Shown in pieces: positions 47,566 through 56,032 of a stretch of DNA of 64,000 nucleotides. The notes under the pieces are model-generated. The model saw only the letters and a list, made by a program, of their open reading frames with translations, was not told the origin of the DNA and searched no databases. The position numbers and the translations under genes are program-made. This DNA comes from an uncultured Bacillota bacterium (GTDB lineage: Bacteria > Bacillota > Clostridia > Christensenellales > QAND01): assembly GCA_905208455.1 (NCBI GenBank), contig CAJLPK010000002.1:1-64000 (forward strand), in the 5' to 3' direction. Every line of letters starts with the position of its first letter. Positions within the stretch are counted from its first letter, which is position 1.

Positions 47566-48162
47566 TTACTTCATACGATCCAGTTTCCTCAGCGCTGCCA
47601 CTGCCATTTCCTCTGCGGTGCCGCCCTCCGCCTTGATCAGCGCCACCGCCGCAGCTGCATCAGAAGACGCAAAGCCCATCGCCGTTAAAATCGCAATGGC
47701 ATCCGTCACCTGTTTTTCATCGCTGACAGGGCCTGCTTTGGGCATTTTCCCAATAAGCGCTTGGTTTTCAATCGTGCCTTTTAGCTCTAATACCAGACGC
47801 TGTGCGGTCTTTTTCCCAATGCCGGGCACTTGGCTTAGCGCCTTATCATCGCCGGAAACAATGGCAATCGCCGTTTGCTGCGCAGACAGCGTAGACAGGA
47901 TGGACAGCCCTACCTTCGGCCCAATGCCAGAAACGCTGATGAGCCGTAAAAACATCTCTTTTTCATCCTTTTGCAAAAACCCGTACAGCGCCATAGCGTC
48001 TTCCCTAACGGAAAGATACGTATAAAACCGTTCTTCCTTTCCAACGGCACACTGGCTGATGGTACGGTGGTTGGTTAAAATCTCATATCCTACCCCGCTG
48101 CAGTTCACACTGACCCGATCCTGCGCTATATCCTCTACTGTTCCCTGTATAAAAGCATACAT
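47566..48162 (-). CDS. ruvA: Holliday junction DNA helicase subunit RuvA
   Basis: A 198-residue RuvA, which binds four-way junctions as a tetramer and loads RuvB. It has an N-terminal OB fold (MYAFIQGTVEDIAQDRV), two helix-hairpin-helix motifs (VSGIGPKVGLSIL and VPGIGKKTAQRLVLEL), and a C-terminal RuvB-contacting three-helix domain (ILTAMGFASSDAAAAVALI). It follows ruvC in the standard order. Confidence 0.97.
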   Translation of the reverse strand: MYAFIQGTVEDIAQDRVSVNCSGVGYEILTNHRTISQCAVGKEERFYTYLSVREDAMALYGFLQKDEKEMFLRLISVSGIGPKVGLSILSTLSAQQTAIAIVSGDDKALSQVPGIGKKTAQRLVLELKGTIENQALIGKMPKAGPVSDEKQVTDAIAILTAMGFASSDAAAAVALIKAEGGTAEEMAVAALRKLDRMK

Positions 48163-48181
48163 TGCTTGTTTATCTCCCGTT

Positions 48182-48679
48182 TTATTCTATCTTAAAGCTT
48201 TGCGGCATCCGGCAGGAATTGGCATGGCAGATCGCAATGGCCAACGCGTCCGCTGCGTCGTCCGGTTTTGGTATCTCGCGAAGCTTTAGCAGCGTCTTCA
48301 CCATAAACTGCACCTGCTGCTTGTCCGCGCGTCCATAGCCCACCACCGCCTGTTTTACCTGAAGCGGCGTATATTCGTATAATTCCTTCGTACGCCGTGC
48401 GCATCCTTCCAGGGCTACGCCCCTAGCCTGCGCCACCATAATGCCTGTTTTTACATTCTTGGCAAAAAACAATTCTTCCATAGATACGGCATCCGGCTTG
48501 TACGTCTCAAACAGCATGGCAATTCCGTCAGAAATTTTCATCAGCCTGTCAGGCAAAGGCGTATGCGCCTCCGTAAACACGCAGCCATAATCCACTGCCT
48601 GCATCTTTTTCCCCGGCAAGACCTCGATCACGCCATATCCTAAAATCGCAAGGCCCGGATCCAATCCCAAAATGACCAA
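48182..48679 (-). CDS. ruvC: Crossover junction endodeoxyribonuclease RuvC
   Basis: RuvC cuts Holliday junctions symmetrically. The 165 residues carry the four acidic positions: Asp in LGLDPGLAILGYGV, Glu in SMEELFFAKN, and the C-terminal pair in PDDAADALAIAICH. The short spacer to ruvA (19 bases) and the 14-base gap after proA indicate one operon. Confidence 0.97.
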   Translation of the reverse strand: MVILGLDPGLAILGYGVIEVLPGKKMQAVDYGCVFTEAHTPLPDRLMKISDGIAMLFETYKPDAVSMEELFFAKNVKTGIMVAQARGVALEGCARRTKELYEYTPLQVKQAVVGYGRADKQQVQFMVKTLLKLREIPKPDDAADALAIAICHANSCRMPQSFKIE

Positions 48680-48693
48680 ACCATTTCCTCCGT

Positions 48694-49941
48694 TTATCCG
48701 CGGATCTGCCCGGCGCCGGTCACAATATATTTATAGCTCGTGAGCGCCGGCAGGCCCATAGGGCCCCTGGCATGCAGCTTTTGCGTACTGATGCCGATTT
48801 CCGCCCCAAAGCCAAATTCAAACCCATCGGTAAAGCGCGTAGAGGCGTTGGCATATACGGCAGCCGCATCCACTTCTCTTTGAAACTTTTCCGCTGCAGC
48901 TCGATCCTTGGTCACAATGCACTCACTGTGCCCTGTCCCGTACCTCGTAATATGCGCAATGGCCGCTTCCAGCGAATCAACAACCTTCACAGCCAGGATC
49001 AGGTCATTATATTCCGTTGCATAGTCCTCTTCCGTTGCGGCTTTCATCTCTGGCACCAATGCCGTGCACCGCATGCATCCGCGCAGCTCCACACCTTTTT
49101 CGCCTAAAACTTTCTCCACCCTCGGCAAAAATTCCGCCGCTATATTCTCATGTACCAACAGCGACTCAATGGCATTGCATACCGAAGGACGCTGGCATTT
49201 CCCGTTGACGATGATTTCCAGCGCCATCTCCAAATCTGCCTCCTTGTCCACGTATACATGGCAGTTCCCAACGCCGGTTTCAATAACAGGAACACTGGCA
49301 TTTTCTACAACGGAGCGTATCAGCCCAGCGCCGCCCCTTGGAATCAATACATCGATGTATCCGTTGCAGCGCATCATCTCCAAGGCAGATTGTCTGTTCG
49401 TATCCTGGATGAGTTGGACGGCGCCTTCCAGCATACCACATTTTTGTGCCGCATCTGCCATAAGAGAAGCAATCTTACAATTACTCAAAAATGCTTCCTT
49501 TCCGCCACGCAATACACATGCGTTCCCGCTTTTGACGCAAAGCGCAACAGCGTCCGCCGTTACATTGGGCCTGGCTTCAAAAATGATTCCAACAACACCC
49601 AGGGGCACAGACCTTTTCTCTATCTTCAGGCCGTTGGGGCGCTCGATGGTTTCCAGCGTCAGCCCTACGGGGTCCGGCAGCGCTGCCACCTGCTCCACAC
49701 CGGCAGCCATATCCATGATTCGCTGGCTCGTCAAGGCCAGGCGATCCATCATCACCTGCCTTACCCCGTTTTCCTTCGCATGCGCCAAGTCCTCCTCGTT
49801 GGCCTGCAGGATCTCTTGCTGCCCTTCTATCAAGGCTTTTGCCATCGCCTTAAGCATTTCGTTTTTCTGTACAGCATCCAGCAGGCCCATCCCCATGGCC
49901 GCTTGCCTTGCTTGCTTTGCCTGCTCAAGTACAGTCATCAT
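48694..49941 (-). CDS. proA: Gamma-glutamyl phosphate reductase
   Basis: ProA reduces gamma-glutamyl phosphate to glutamate semialdehyde for proline. The start at 49941 (or the next codon, also ATG) gives 415 residues, the family's usual length. Features: N-terminal helical part (MTVLEQAKQARQAAMGM), ERPNGLKIEKRSVPLGVVGIIFEARPNVT, LRGGKEAFLSN, the catalytic Cys in GVGNCHVYVD, and a C-terminal FTDGFEFGFGAEIGIST. The ribosome site GGAAAGGGG lies 10 bases off. proB, normally adjacent, is absent here. Confidence 0.95.
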   Translation of the reverse strand: MMTVLEQAKQARQAAMGMGLLDAVQKNEMLKAMAKALIEGQQEILQANEEDLAHAKENGVRQVMMDRLALTSQRIMDMAAGVEQVAALPDPVGLTLETIERPNGLKIEKRSVPLGVVGIIFEARPNVTADAVALCVKSGNACVLRGGKEAFLSNCKIASLMADAAQKCGMLEGAVQLIQDTNRQSALEMMRCNGYIDVLIPRGGAGLIRSVVENASVPVIETGVGNCHVYVDKEADLEMALEIIVNGKCQRPSVCNAIESLLVHENIAAEFLPRVEKVLGEKGVELRGCMRCTALVPEMKAATEEDYATEYNDLILAVKVVDSLEAAIAHITRYGTGHSECIVTKDRAAAEKFQREVDAAAVYANASTRFTDGFEFGFGAEIGISTQKLHARGPMGLPALTSYKYIVTGAGQIRG

Positions 49942-49971
49942 CTCTGTCCAGCCCCTTTCCATATATGGTAG

Positions 49972-50000
49972 ATTGTATCCTGTTTTCCGCGATTGCGCAA
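49972..50000 (-). promoter_or_regulatory. Promoter of proA-ruvCAB-queA
   Basis: TTGCGC (49995-50000), 17-base spacer, TACAAT (49972-49977), between the recombinase stop and proA. Confidence 0.7.
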
Positions 50001-50023
50001 TAACGGTTCTGTCCCGGAAAAGC

Positions 50024-50632
50024 TCAATCTGCATTTTGCTCCATTTCACGTTTGGCCATCATAGCAAAGGTGGAAACAGGCAGCCCTAAGCGTTCCGCTG
50101 CTTTTTTCTGCGTGATCTCTCCTCGGCGCCATTGGGCGAATACTGCATCGAACCAAGGCGGCTTCTCCCGGCGGGGGCGTCCAAACTTAACCCCTCTTCG
50201 CCTGGCGGCCTCTATCCCCTCAGCCTGCCTTGCGCGAATCATAGCGCGCTCATTTTCTGCCACGAACGACAATAACTGCAACACCAAATCACTGATGAAT
50301 GTACCCAACAGATCTTTGGCAATCGTGGTATCTAAAAGCGGCATATCCAGCACTCTGACGTCCACGCCCTTACTTCTTGTCAAAAGCTGCCATTGCTCGA
50401 TAACCTCCCTGTAATTGCGCCCCAGCCTGTCTATGCTTTTAATGAGAATAAGGTCTCCTTTTCTGATCTCCCGTATCATTTTCCGATACGAAGGCCGCTC
50501 AAAATTACAGCCGCTTTTCTGGTCTAAATAGATGTGCTTTCTCGGCACACCTCTTTTTTCCATCTCGTCCATCTGCCTGTCAGCGTTCTGATCTCTGGAT
50601 GATACCCGCACGTATCCTACAATCTTTCCCAT
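50024..50632 (-). CDS. Serine recombinase (resolvase/invertase family)
   Basis: A 202-residue small serine recombinase from the ATG at 50632, after AGGGGGAAAGAA. The catalytic Ser is in GYVRVSSRDQNADRQ at about residue 10; the active-site Arg lies in SIDRLGRNY; the long E helix has ENERAMIRARQAEGIEAARR; and a C-terminal helix-turn-helix follows (EITQKKAAERLGLPVSTFAM). It resembles Tn3 resolvases, DNA invertases and plasmid or phage-borne solitary forms. No transposase or invertible segment is obvious nearby. A 10-bp inverted repeat lies just upstream. Confidence 0.9.
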   Translation of the reverse strand: MGKIVGYVRVSSRDQNADRQMDEMEKRGVPRKHIYLDQKSGCNFERPSYRKMIREIRKGDLILIKSIDRLGRNYREVIEQWQLLTRSKGVDVRVLDMPLLDTTIAKDLLGTFISDLVLQLLSFVAENERAMIRARQAEGIEAARRRGVKFGRPRREKPPWFDAVFAQWRRGEITQKKAAERLGLPVSTFAMMAKREMEQNAD

Positions 50633-50649
50633 TTCTTTCCCCCTGGTTA

Positions 50650-50712
50650 TTATTTCGTTTTCTCTTTTATAAAACATCACCTCTTATTTTCCTACAAAAA
50701 GCAACGAAATAA
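50650..50712. repeat. Inverted repeat upstream of the recombinase, candidate crossover or operator site
   Basis: TTATTTCGTT (50650-50659) is repeated exactly in inverted form as AACGAAATAA (50703-50712), 43 bases apart. A third, partial copy (TTTTTTCGTTA, 50732-50742) overlaps the terminator downstream of the BofC-like gene. Confidence 0.4.
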
Positions 50713-50737
50713 AAAAAGCAGCAAATGCTGCTTTTTT
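50711..50737 (-). terminator. Terminator after the BofC-like gene
   Basis: AAAAAGCAGCA / TGCTGCTTTTT stem (50713-50723 and 50726-50736), loop AA. Confidence 0.8.
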
Positions 50738-50746
50738 CGTTATCGA

Positions 50747-51340
50747 CTAACTCTCTATATTTTCCAAGTAGCTTTCCACCTGCTCCAGGGAATCAAAGAT
50801 AATCCCCTCTTCCAGCGCCGCATCATTGACCGCGTCCATCTCAATGCTTTTATATAGCTTTGGCTCCGCTTGGTTTTCTTGCGGCTGATAAATATTCAGC
50901 ATACCATTTTCGTATTTAACGATATAGTGCAGCGTGCAAACGCTGGGCGTTTCTACCAAAAACACAGCCTTTTCTTTGGAAAATTCCGTCATCTCCGCGT
51001 TTGCAAATTGGTTTTCCAATTCTTCCCGCGTCATGCCCACATATTTTTTATCCGTCACATCCGTTTCCACCATGTGTCCGCATTTCGTATACTTTACCTG
51101 CAAATACACCTTGCCATCCATACCCAGCCGCTCCGGCTCAGCGGCCACCGGCTGCTCACTTGCTTTTTGTGCCTGCTGCTGTTGGGCTTCTTGCTTTGCT
51201 TCCCACTGCTCGTTTTGGCTGCTTTGAGCCGCATTATATCCAAAAACCGTCGCTATGATAACCAAAACGCTGGCTGCCAATGCAATTTTAAGCGCCATAT
51301 GCCCGTGGGTATCGGTGCGTTTTTTTACTGTAAATTTCAA
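50747..51340 (-). CDS. BofC-like secreted or anchored protein
   Basis: A 197-residue protein starting with TTG after GGAGGG. One N-terminal membrane or signal segment (MALKIALAASVLVIIATVFG) precedes a Gln-rich linker. The globular domain has the pattern FLVETPSVCTLHYIVKYENG, then MLNIYQ, which recalls the BofC C-terminal domain. BofC in Bacillus is a forespore protein that modulates the sigma-K checkpoint. Here I claim only a domain likeness. It lies between the recombinase and yebC, close to other sporulation genes. Confidence 0.6.
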   Translation of the reverse strand: MKFTVKKRTDTHGHMALKIALAASVLVIIATVFGYNAAQSSQNEQWEAKQEAQQQQAQKASEQPVAAEPERLGMDGKVYLQVKYTKCGHMVETDVTDKKYVGMTREELENQFANAEMTEFSKEKAVFLVETPSVCTLHYIVKYENGMLNIYQPQENQAEPKLYKSIEMDAVNDAALEEGIIFDSLEQVESYLENIES

Positions 51341-51416
51341 AACTGATCCCTCCGCTTTTCACAAGCTTTGGAATCAGTTTCTCCACATTTTTATATTTCA
51401 TGCATATTTTGGTATT

Positions 51417-52142
51417 TTATTCCATTTCTCCATTATGGAATACATTTTGCACATCGTCCAAATCCTCTAGATTTTCCACCAATTTATCCAGCTTATCGGC
51501 ATCCGGCCCGGCAACGGAGACCATTGTCTGCGGCACCCATTCCAATTCGGCAGATGTAAATGCGTACCCGTCCTCTTCCAGCTTTTCGCGGACCTGGGAA
51601 AACGAAGCGATGTCTGTATAAACGATAAACTCTTCCTCAGTCGCTTCAAAATTCTCCGCGCCTGCATCCAGTGCAGCCATCATTACCTCATCCTCATCCA
51701 TCGCGTCGTCTTTTCCGATCGCGATCACACCCTGATGAGAAAACATGTATGATACGCAGCCAGTGGTTCCCAGGCCGTTCCCAAATTTATCAAACAGATG
51801 GCGCACATCGCTGGCAGTACGGTTTCTGTTATCCGTCAAAGTCTCCACCATCAAGGCTACGCCGCCATTGCCATAACCCTCGTATACGATCTCCTCATAG
51901 CTTACATTGCCCAGCTCTCCAGAGGCCTTGGCAATGCTGCGGGAAATATTGTCATTCGGCATATTGTTTGCCTTTGCCTTTGCCACGACATCTCTCAATT
52001 TGCTGTTTACATTGGGATCCGGCCCGCCCTCTTTCACCGCAATGGCAATCTCGCGTCCGATCTTGGTAAACACACGTGCACGCTGAGAGTCTGTCTTTTC
52101 CTTTTTATGTTTAATGTTGTTCCATTTGCTATGCCCGGACAT
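51417..52142 (-). CDS. yebC: YebC/PmpR family translation or transcription regulator
   Basis: A 241-residue YebC protein. It starts MSGHSKWNNIKHKKEKTD at 52142; AGGAG is 10 bases upstream. The three-domain fold shows TKIGREIAIAVKEGGPDPNVN, NDNISRSIAKASGEL, YEGYGNGGVALMVE and a C-terminal MVSVAGPDADKLDKLVENLEDLDDVQ. Family members act as DNA-binding regulators and, more recently, as helpers for ribosomes stalled on proline-rich stretches. It is commonly near ruvCAB in bacteria, as here. Confidence 0.95.
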   Translation of the reverse strand: MSGHSKWNNIKHKKEKTDSQRARVFTKIGREIAIAVKEGGPDPNVNSKLRDVVAKAKANNMPNDNISRSIAKASGELGNVSYEEIVYEGYGNGGVALMVETLTDNRNRTASDVRHLFDKFGNGLGTTGCVSYMFSHQGVIAIGKDDAMDEDEVMMAALDAGAENFEATEEEFIVYTDIASFSQVREKLEEDGYAFTSAELEWVPQTMVSVAGPDADKLDKLVENLEDLDDVQNVFHNGEME

Positions 52143-52212
52143 AATGAACACACTCCTGTTTTGAGAATTGACAGGCTATTATATCATCTTTTGTCTTGTG
52201 CTGCAACGAATC

Positions 52213-52896
52213 TTACGGCACTAAATACAGCAGATCCTTTTGCTCCCCTGCTTCTAAATATGTATTGGGCACATTGCCTACAATGACAGTCTCATAAATC
52301 GGTAGTGTATTTTCATAACGAACCACTATGCTCTGCCCGGGCATCGTATAACGCAAGAACACTTGGATGGTCGCCGTTATCCGATGCTTTGTCTGGTTGA
52401 TCCCTGCACTGGAAAATTCACTGTCGATATCCACATTGACCTGCGCATACGGAGAAGCGTACATTTCGATGATGGGGCCTGTGCTGGAAAATATCTGGCT
52501 GTTCATCACAGCGCCGAACGGAACGGAGATGCAGACTTCTCCCTGGTTCATCAGCCGATCTTCGCAGAGCTCCACCATTTCCCGCGTAAGCTCGTTGAGC
52601 ACATACCCATTGACCTTGACCATCGTGATATTGCCAAGCTCATCCTTTTCTAGGCTGACCAGCTCATCATATTGGTGTTGAGAACCGCTTTGGTTTACCG
52701 CAAAGCTCACAGCCTCGGCTGCCAGGCTGTCTCCCTGAGCCTCCGCCATCTCCTTTGCCACAGCGCGCAGGCTAAATTCAAAGCACAATGCCAATGCTGC
52801 CGCCACTGCCGCTGTCCAGAACACGATCAGCCATTTTTTAGGGATTTCCCGGTATATAGCGGTAAAATCGGGCTTTGTCCGTTTTTTTTGCTCCAA
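52213..52896 (-). CDS. yunB: Sporulation protein YunB
   Basis: A 227-residue YunB family member with one N-terminal membrane helix (WLIVFWTAAVAAALALCF), then a conserved outer domain including AVNQSGSQHQYDELVSLEKD, ITMVKVNGYVLNELTREMV and VSVPFGAVMNSQIFSSTGP-type sequence. YunB is needed for efficient sporulation in Bacillus and is made in the mother cell. The start is TTG after GGGAGG. It is divergent from the class A PBP gene, with only 70 bases between the starts. Confidence 0.88.
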   Translation of the reverse strand: MEQKKRTKPDFTAIYREIPKKWLIVFWTAAVAAALALCFEFSLRAVAKEMAEAQGDSLAAEAVSFAVNQSGSQHQYDELVSLEKDELGNITMVKVNGYVLNELTREMVELCEDRLMNQGEVCISVPFGAVMNSQIFSSTGPIIEMYASPYAQVNVDIDSEFSSAGINQTKHRITATIQVFLRYTMPGQSIVVRYENTLPIYETVIVGNVPNTYLEAGEQKDLLYLVP

Positions 52897-52899
52897 GAT

Positions 52900-52927
52900 T
52901 TGTTTCCTCCCTCAATTATGGTATAAT
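52900..52927 (+). promoter_or_regulatory. Sigma-A-like promoter of the first class A PBP gene
   Basis: TTGTTT (52900-52905), 16-base spacer, TATAAT (52922-52927), 39 bases before the start. It overlaps the ribosome site of the divergent yunB gene. Confidence 0.7.
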
Positions 52928-52965
52928 ATGCAAAATAAGAAAAAGGTTTGCCAAGGAGGCTCTAT

Positions 52966-55629
52966 ATGGCCAAACAGCAAAAACAGAAAAAGAAAGCAAA
53001 TAAGGAGGCCCGGCAACGCCGCGGTATTTTCGGTGCTTTTTTACACTGGTTTGATTCCCATACCGATTTTCACGGGGACAAGCCGCAGGCAATTTTTGTG
53101 CCGCGCAGAAAGCCGCCGGCTTTTGGTCTGTCCGTGGCCGTCACTACCTTTAAGCTGATGCTCATCACCATCCTGGTGCTTGGCTTTATCATGGCCGGTG
53201 CGGTATTCGGCGTAGCGCGCGCCTTTATCTCTACTGCGCCGGATCTGGATGTCACGGAAATTTCAGACGTCAGCCTGTCCAGCTATATTTACGATTGCGA
53301 TGGCGAGCTTATCACCATGTATTCCGGCGTGCAGAACCGCATGTGGGCTACCATTGATGAGATCCCGGACAACTTGAAAAATGCTTTCATTGCAACCGAG
53401 GACGCGCGTTTTTATTCCCATGGCGGTGTGGATATCAAGCGCATTGTAGGTTCTTTTATCAGTAACCTTACCTCCTCCAGCATCCAAGGCGGCAGTACCA
53501 TCACTCAGCAGCTGATCAAAAATAGGATGCTGACCAGCGAACGCAGCTATAAGCGCAAGATCCAGGAGGCGTACCTGGCTTTGCAGCTGGAAAGCAAATA
53601 TACCAAGGATCAGATCCTGGAAGCCTATCTCAACGACGTAAATATGGGCGAGGGCAATTACGGCGTAAAAAGCGCGGCACGTGATTATTTCGGAAAATCG
53701 CTGGATGAGCTTACCTTGCGCGAATGCGCCATGCTGGCAGGCATTGTCAACGCGCCTACTACCTATAATCCGCGCCGCAATTACTATGTGAAGGACAGGC
53801 CGGAGGTTACCAATGATCGTACGGATCTGGTCCTAAGCCGTATGCAGCGCGAAGGATATATCACAGTAGACGAATACAATGCTGCAAAGGCAGAGGAAGT
53901 GCATATCCAAGAGACGCGCACGAATACTGCCACCGGCATCGCCCCTGATTTTGTAAGCTATGTCATCGACGATGTCGTGCAGGGCTTTATCACGCAGCGC
54001 GGTTTGGAAAATACCAAAGAAAACCGCAATGCCATTGAAAATGAGCTTCGCACAGGCGGTTACAGCATCTATACGACCTTAGACCAAGAAATGCAGAGTG
54101 CAGTCGAGGATGCTGTATACAATTATGATAATTACCCGAAAACCGCAAAATCTTCCGAGTCTGTCATACGAAAAACAAACTCGGACGGCTCTGTGACGGA
54201 AACTGAGCAGCCGCAGGCAGCCGCCACCGTGGTTGACTACCACACAGGCGAGGTCAAGGCCATGGTCGGCGGCCGTACGCCTCCGGCCGGCCTGAAGATG
54301 CTCAACCGCGCAACGGCCAAAATGCCCGTCGGTTCTTCCATCAAGCCCATTACGGTGTATGGCCCTGCGCTGGATGCGGGCATGGGGGCCGGCACTATCA
54401 TCCAAAACCTCAAGGGCGCCGTAAACGGCTGGGCTGCCAGCAGCAAAGAAAAGTCCTACCCCACACAGGGCAGCGTCAACGGGCCGGTCACGATGCGTAC
54501 AGCCATCCAAAAATCCTTGAACCTGTCCGCAGCCCGCGTTTTGATGGAGATGACTGCCGCTACGCCTACGGAGGGCATTGAAAATTCCGTATCCTACTTA
54601 GCAAAAATGGGGATTGATACGGAATCCTCCGAAACGACCGTTCAGCGTACAGGCGCAGGGATCGCGCTGGGCTCTTCGGCATACAGCACGGTGGAAATGG
54701 CTTCCATGTTTGGTACCATTGCCAACAAGGGTGTCTATATCTCCCCTACTTCTTTTACAAAGGTGACCGATAGCAGCGGCAATGTCATTTTGGATGGCAA
54801 GGCACTGCAGCAGACCAATCAGGTCTATCAGCCAAGCACAGCATGGATGTTGGTGGATATGCTGGAAACCGCTGTGCAAAGCGGCACCGGCACGCGGGCG
54901 CAGGTCAGCGGCATGACCATTGCCGGCAAGACAGGCTCCAATGAAAACAAAGGGCTGTACTTTGCAGGGATGAGCCCCTACTATTCTGCAGCCGTTTGGA
55001 TCGGGCACGACGAGTATAAATCGCTTGCCAATTCAACCTTTGGCGGTGCTTACTCCGCCCCGATTTTCCAGAAGTTTATGACCACGATTCATCAGGAAAA
55101 AGGCCTGGCCAATAAGGCCATCATTGAAGATTCTCCGGAATCCCTTGGCCTGGTCAAAGCGACAGTCTGCCAGGTATCCGGTATGAAAGCAACCGACGCC
55201 TGTGCGCATGACGCAGGCGGGCTGACGCCTGTGACAGATTGGTTCAAGGCCGGCACAGAGCCCACAGAGTCCTGTACGTACCACATGTCCCTGCCGATCT
55301 GTACAGAATCCGGCAAATATGCAACGCCTTATTGTCCCTCTACCACAGGCAGCGCTTCCCAGGTATTCGTTCCTTCAGATTCTGTCCTGCGGAATTGTGA
55401 TTTAGGAGGCTTGAGCTGGTATCATTTGACCAGCGCTTCCGACTTCAATTACATCAACAATCCGGATCAGTTCTGCCCGCTGCATACAGTGCCCGGTGCC
55501 ACGCTGGCTCCCTCTGCTACACCGTCTACCGATCCGTCGGTAACGCCAAGTGCAGTCATCCCCTCCCTGCCGATTTTCACCAATACGCCGGCGCCCAGCA
55601 GCGCCCCATCCACAGGGACAGACAACTAG
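52966..55629 (+). CDS. Class A penicillin-binding protein (PBP1A-type)
   Basis: A bifunctional peptidoglycan synthase of 887 residues from the ATG at 52966 (AAGGAGG 8 bases upstream). A Lys-rich cytoplasmic start precedes one membrane helix (about residues 66-90). The GT51 glycosyltransferase has ATEDARFYSHGGVDIKR and GGSTITQQLIKN. The transpeptidase has SXXK in PVGSSIKPI, SXN in QKSLNLSAA and KTG in IAGKTGSNEN. A Cys-containing C-terminal domain and a Pro/Thr/Ser-rich tail (about 45 residues) end it. It is flanked by yunB and spoVA, but the promoter looks vegetative. Confidence 0.95.
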   Translation: MAKQQKQKKKANKEARQRRGIFGAFLHWFDSHTDFHGDKPQAIFVPRRKPPAFGLSVAVTTFKLMLITILVLGFIMAGAVFGVARAFISTAPDLDVTEISDVSLSSYIYDCDGELITMYSGVQNRMWATIDEIPDNLKNAFIATEDARFYSHGGVDIKRIVGSFISNLTSSSIQGGSTITQQLIKNRMLTSERSYKRKIQEAYLALQLESKYTKDQILEAYLNDVNMGEGNYGVKSAARDYFGKSLDELTLRECAMLAGIVNAPTTYNPRRNYYVKDRPEVTNDRTDLVLSRMQREGYITVDEYNAAKAEEVHIQETRTNTATGIAPDFVSYVIDDVVQGFITQRGLENTKENRNAIENELRTGGYSIYTTLDQEMQSAVEDAVYNYDNYPKTAKSSESVIRKTNSDGSVTETEQPQAAATVVDYHTGEVKAMVGGRTPPAGLKMLNRATAKMPVGSSIKPITVYGPALDAGMGAGTIIQNLKGAVNGWAASSKEKSYPTQGSVNGPVTMRTAIQKSLNLSAARVLMEMTAATPTEGIENSVSYLAKMGIDTESSETTVQRTGAGIALGSSAYSTVEMASMFGTIANKGVYISPTSFTKVTDSSGNVILDGKALQQTNQVYQPSTAWMLVDMLETAVQSGTGTRAQVSGMTIAGKTGSNENKGLYFAGMSPYYSAAVWIGHDEYKSLANSTFGGAYSAPIFQKFMTTIHQEKGLANKAIIEDSPESLGLVKATVCQVSGMKATDACAHDAGGLTPVTDWFKAGTEPTESCTYHMSLPICTESGKYATPYCPSTTGSASQVFVPSDSVLRNCDLGGLSWYHLTSASDFNYINNPDQFCPLHTVPGATLAPSATPSTDPSVTPSAVIPSLPIFTNTPAPSSAPSTGTDN

Positions 55630-55636
55630 GCCAATT

Positions 55637-55667
55637 CAAAAAAGGCAGCCAATGCGGCTGCCTTTTT
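55637..55667. terminator. Bidirectional terminator between the PBP gene and spoVAE
   Basis: AAAAAGGCAGCC / GGCTGCCTTTTT stem (55639-55650 and 55656-55667), loop AATGC. It serves both converging genes. Confidence 0.88.
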
Positions 55668-55675
55668 CTCTTCTT

Positions 55676-56032
55676 TCATTTTTTGGTTTTCGGGTTAAAG
55701 ATCAGGGCATTCAGATAGCCGAAGAAAATCGCTGCGGCAATGCCCCCGGCTGTTGCCGTGATACCGCCGGCTAGGATCCCGGTAAACCCATCCTCCAGAA
55801 TCATTTTCTGAGTGCCTGTCGCCAAGGAATGGCCGAATCCTGTCAGGGGCACAGTAGCCCCTGCGCCTGCAAAATCCACCAACGGCTGGTATAAGCCGAT
55901 TGCTGATAATACAACGCCTGCTACTACGTAGATCACCAAGATCCTGGCAAACGTCAGCTTGGTTTTGGCCAGCAACAGCTGCCCAATCACACAGATCAAT
56001 CCGCCGACGATAAACGCCTTTACAAACATCAT
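55676..56032 (-). CDS. spoVAE: Stage V sporulation protein AE
   Basis: A 118-residue integral membrane protein of the SpoVAC/SpoVAEB family: four hydrophobic helices with GGLICVIGQLLLAKTKLTFARIL, GAGATVPLTGFGHSLA and GITATAGGIAAAIFFGYL. It forms, with SpoVAC, part of the channel that loads Ca-dipicolinate into the forespore and releases it in germination. Its start overlaps the spoVAD stop. Confidence 0.93.
   Translation of the reverse strand: MMFVKAFIVGGLICVIGQLLLAKTKLTFARILVIYVVAGVVLSAIGLYQPLVDFAGAGATVPLTGFGHSLATGTQKMILEDGFTGILAGGITATAGGIAAAIFFGYLNALIFNPKTKK

Noticed and set aside
49064..50089. A 341-codon plus-strand open frame
   Set aside because: It is antisense to proA; its predicted protein is Ser/Thr/Ala-rich in the way typical of shadow frames.
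50024..50632. Prophage or transposon around the serine recombinase
   Set aside because: No structural phage genes, transposase, terminal repeats or attachment duplications are visible next to it.
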